Source: Phytophthora sp. 'mugwort'
Lineage: Eukaryota; Oomycota; Peronosporomycetes; Peronosporales; Peronosporaceae
Reading direction: 5' to 3'
Length of the DNA stretch: 64,000 nucleotides
Assembly: GCA_033558025.1 (NCBI GenBank)
Contig: JAUCEF010000005.1
Location: forward strand, 1,612,001-1,676,000
The notes under the pieces were generated by a model. That model did no database searches, was not told the DNA's origin, and saw nothing but the letters and a program-made list of their open reading frames with translations. Below are positions 62,383 through 64,000 of this stretch, one piece after another. Made by a program: the position numbers and the translations under genes. How positions within the stretch are numbered: position 1 is the stretch's first letter; each line of letters opens with the position of its first letter.

Positions 62383-64000
62383 ATGACCGAGGAGATGGAG
62401 GAAACCCCGCGAACGCCAGTGAACCCCTCCGATGACGGCGAAGCATCGCGCAGCGCCGACGACGGCGCGACCGACAACGATTTGCAGTCCCCAAGGGCCG
62501 CTGGTTCCGCCCCACCGTCCACGCGAGCGGCAGACGGCGAGCGTCGCAGCTCCGCGCGGTCCTGCGGTCCGCCCATGTCCGAGAGCGCCGTGTCGTCCTC
62601 CCTGGAGCTGCTGGGGCCGCTAGGCGTTGAGCGCGACGGGCTGGGAATCAAGGGGTATCTTAGCATGCGCGACGAGGGTGTGACGTACCACCGCATGAAG
62701 CGATTTTACTGCCGCTGCGTGGGCGTCAACTTCTCCCGATTCGCGTCGCGGGATGCTGCGTCGGCAATGATCGCGGCGCTGTTCAGTGCCGAAGTGCAGA
62801 AGGTCGAGGGGTGGGACGGCAAGGGCCTCTGGCACACGTATCGCCACTCATTCAAGTTGTCGTTCACGTCGGGCATCGTGTTTAACGTGGATGCTGACTC
62901 GGAGGAGGACAAGCGACAGTGGATCGAGTACATCCAGACGGCGCTGAAAGGAACAGACGCTGCAGTCGAAAAGTGGAGTGCACATGCCTCAGTGAGCCCC
63001 GACATCATGGAACTCACCCCGGGAGGCCTTGTGTTTGCCGAGAAGAAGTGCAGTCCTCCCAAGTTTAAGAACGATACGACGTGCTGCCACCCCGGCTGTC
63101 ATGTACGATTTGACAGCACTGGAAAGAGACAGCACCACTGTCGGAATTGCGGCGGATCCGTGTGCTCGGACCACAGTTCGCGGTTCGCTATGCTTCGACA
63201 CTTTCACGTGAATCACGCTGTGCGCCTGTGCATGAGTTGTTATCGTGTCCAGCGTTTCATTCTATGGCTCGGGATGCTGCTACAACGTCTTAGCATTGCT
63301 CAAACAGAGGAAGAAGGCGTAAAGAAACCTGCTCTATCGAAGGCTGACGAAGAAGAAGTGGAGGCGTTGTTTACAATATTTGAGGATGATGCCTTTGGCA
63401 TTTCAGATGTGATTCAGGTTCTTCATTTGCATCGCCATGGGTGCGATGAAGCGTACGCGTACGCAGTGAACAAGCTGCTGGAACTTTCGACGTCTAATTT
63501 GGCAGATTTCGAGTTTTTTCTACCGCAAATATTTCACATGTGGCTAACGGTGGACTGGACAAACAGCAATATTAAAGCAGTACTGCTGTTTCGAGTAATT
63601 TGCTACGCGACTCAGTTACACATCCGTCTAGCGACAGCTATCTACTGGTTAACCCGCGCAGCAATCGACGACAGTTGTGGCTGGGGATTTGGTCAATCGG
63701 AGCTGTATGTTCCCGACTTCCTGTACCGGAAAATGAGCATGTGCAAGTTGTTGATGATCAACGTAGAGATGCAGATTTCTCATGGCGACTGGTCTTTTGA
63801 AGCAGACAAGGATTTACCGGCTTCGACAGAGCAAGCCGCCATCATGAAGTGCATGTTCGATCGTCTGTTAATTCTTGTTCACACGGATACGAAAGCCACA
63901 ATTCCGCTTGGTGCAATCTGTGATGCCGTAAGTGGCTGCTCGATCCCTCTGGAGTTTCTGCTTCCTAGCGATGCGTTGTTAGAAGATTTTCATCGTGATG
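62383..64000 (+). CDS. PH-FYVE-lipid-kinase-like protein, partial (runs off the window)
   Basis: The frame opens at ATG 62383 (MTEEMEETPRTP) and stays open for 539 codons to the end of the window. Residues about 86-190 are a PH domain (GLGIKGYLSM; RQWIEYIQTALKG). Residues about 231-288 are FYVE-like: KRQHHCRNCGG is the phosphoinositide-binding core, but the next zinc pair is CSDH, not CxxC, and a final CMSC follows. Residues about 320-426 (FFLPQIFHMWLTVDWTNSN; ATQLHIRLATAIYWL) resemble the helical accessory domain that precedes the catalytic domain of PI 3-/4-kinases. The kinase domain would lie beyond 64000. Likely role: a phosphoinositide kinase recruited by its own lipid-binding modules. 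The kinase assignment is inferred from the helical domain alone. Confidence 0.68.
   Translation, partial: MTEEMEETPRTPVNPSDDGEASRSADDGATDNDLQSPRAAGSAPPSTRAADGERRSSARSCGPPMSESAVSSSLELLGPLGVERDGLGIKGYLSMRDEGVTYHRMKRFYCRCVGVNFSRFASRDAASAMIAALFSAEVQKVEGWDGKGLWHTYRHSFKLSFTSGIVFNVDADSEEDKRQWIEYIQTALKGTDAAVEKWSAHASVSPDIMELTPGGLVFAEKKCSPPKFKNDTTCCHPGCHVRFDSTGKRQHHCRNCGGSVCSDHSSRFAMLRHFHVNHAVRLCMSCYRVQRFILWLGMLLQRLSIAQTEEEGVKKPALSKADEEEVEALFTIFEDDAFGISDVIQVLHLHRHGCDEAYAYAVNKLLELSTSNLADFEFFLPQIFHMWLTVDWTNSNIKAVLLFRVICYATQLHIRLATAIYWLTRAAIDDSCGWGFGQSELYVPDFLYRKMSMCKLLMINVEMQISHGDWSFEADKDLPASTEQAAIMKCMFDRLLILVHTDTKATIPLGAICDAVSGCSIPLEFLLPSDALLEDFHRD

Noticed and set aside
1..64000. CRISPR arrays, tRNA or rRNA genes, bacterial operons, horizontal islands
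   Set aside because: No regularly spaced repeats, no cloverleaf or rRNA sequence recognised by eye, and gene structure is eukaryotic throughout; a tRNA scan was not possible here.

Overview
The window is nuclear DNA of an oomycete, most likely Phytophthora or a close Peronosporales relative. The evidence is compact genes with short (about 50-90 nt) GT-AG introns, protein families typical of stramenopiles with flagellate spores, oomycete initiator-like motifs (TCAYTYY), and Ty3/Gypsy, Ty1/Copia, hAT and PiggyBac relics of the kind common in Phytophthora. No bacterial or organellar features were seen. Exon structures were worked out by hand from splice consensus, reading phase and family similarity; all lack transcript support.

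Layout. Positions 1-45300 are gene-dense. In order they hold a small coiled-coil gene (-), a relic-bearing gap with a diverged inverted repeat, an intronless 16-kb gene for a giant HECT ubiquitin ligase with CUB-like repeats (+), a 98-aa basic protein (-), a 1729-aa kinesin with an unusual nested tail (-) divergent from a 189-aa coiled-coil protein (+), an FKBP-TPR-cyclophilin fusion (+), the RNA polymerase I largest subunit (+), a seven-exon EF-hand-like protein (-), a zinc-finger/coiled-coil protein with a 10-nt microexon (+), two membrane proteins (-), TIM22 with a GC-AG intron (+), a MORN-repeat protein (+), a vasohibin-family tubulin carboxypeptidase (-) and a PH-PX protein (-).

Positions 45400-62300 are a transposon graveyard. 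It contains a decayed Ty1/Copia element (+) butted against a decayed Ty3/Gypsy element (-), hAT relics (-) and a truncated PiggyBac-like transposase (-). The window ends inside a PH-FYVE-lipid-kinase-like gene (+).

Themes. Several genes fit microtubule or flagellar biology: the kinesin with an IFT54-like domain, the vasohibin, the MORN protein and small coiled-coil proteins. Others are phosphoinositide readers or makers (PH-PX, PH-FYVE-kinase) or housekeeping (Pol I, TIM22). There is no operon logic. The most striking object is the kinesin, whose tail appears to hold a calponin-homology-like domain resembling the IFT54 N-terminus inserted between the two halves of a discoidin-like domain.
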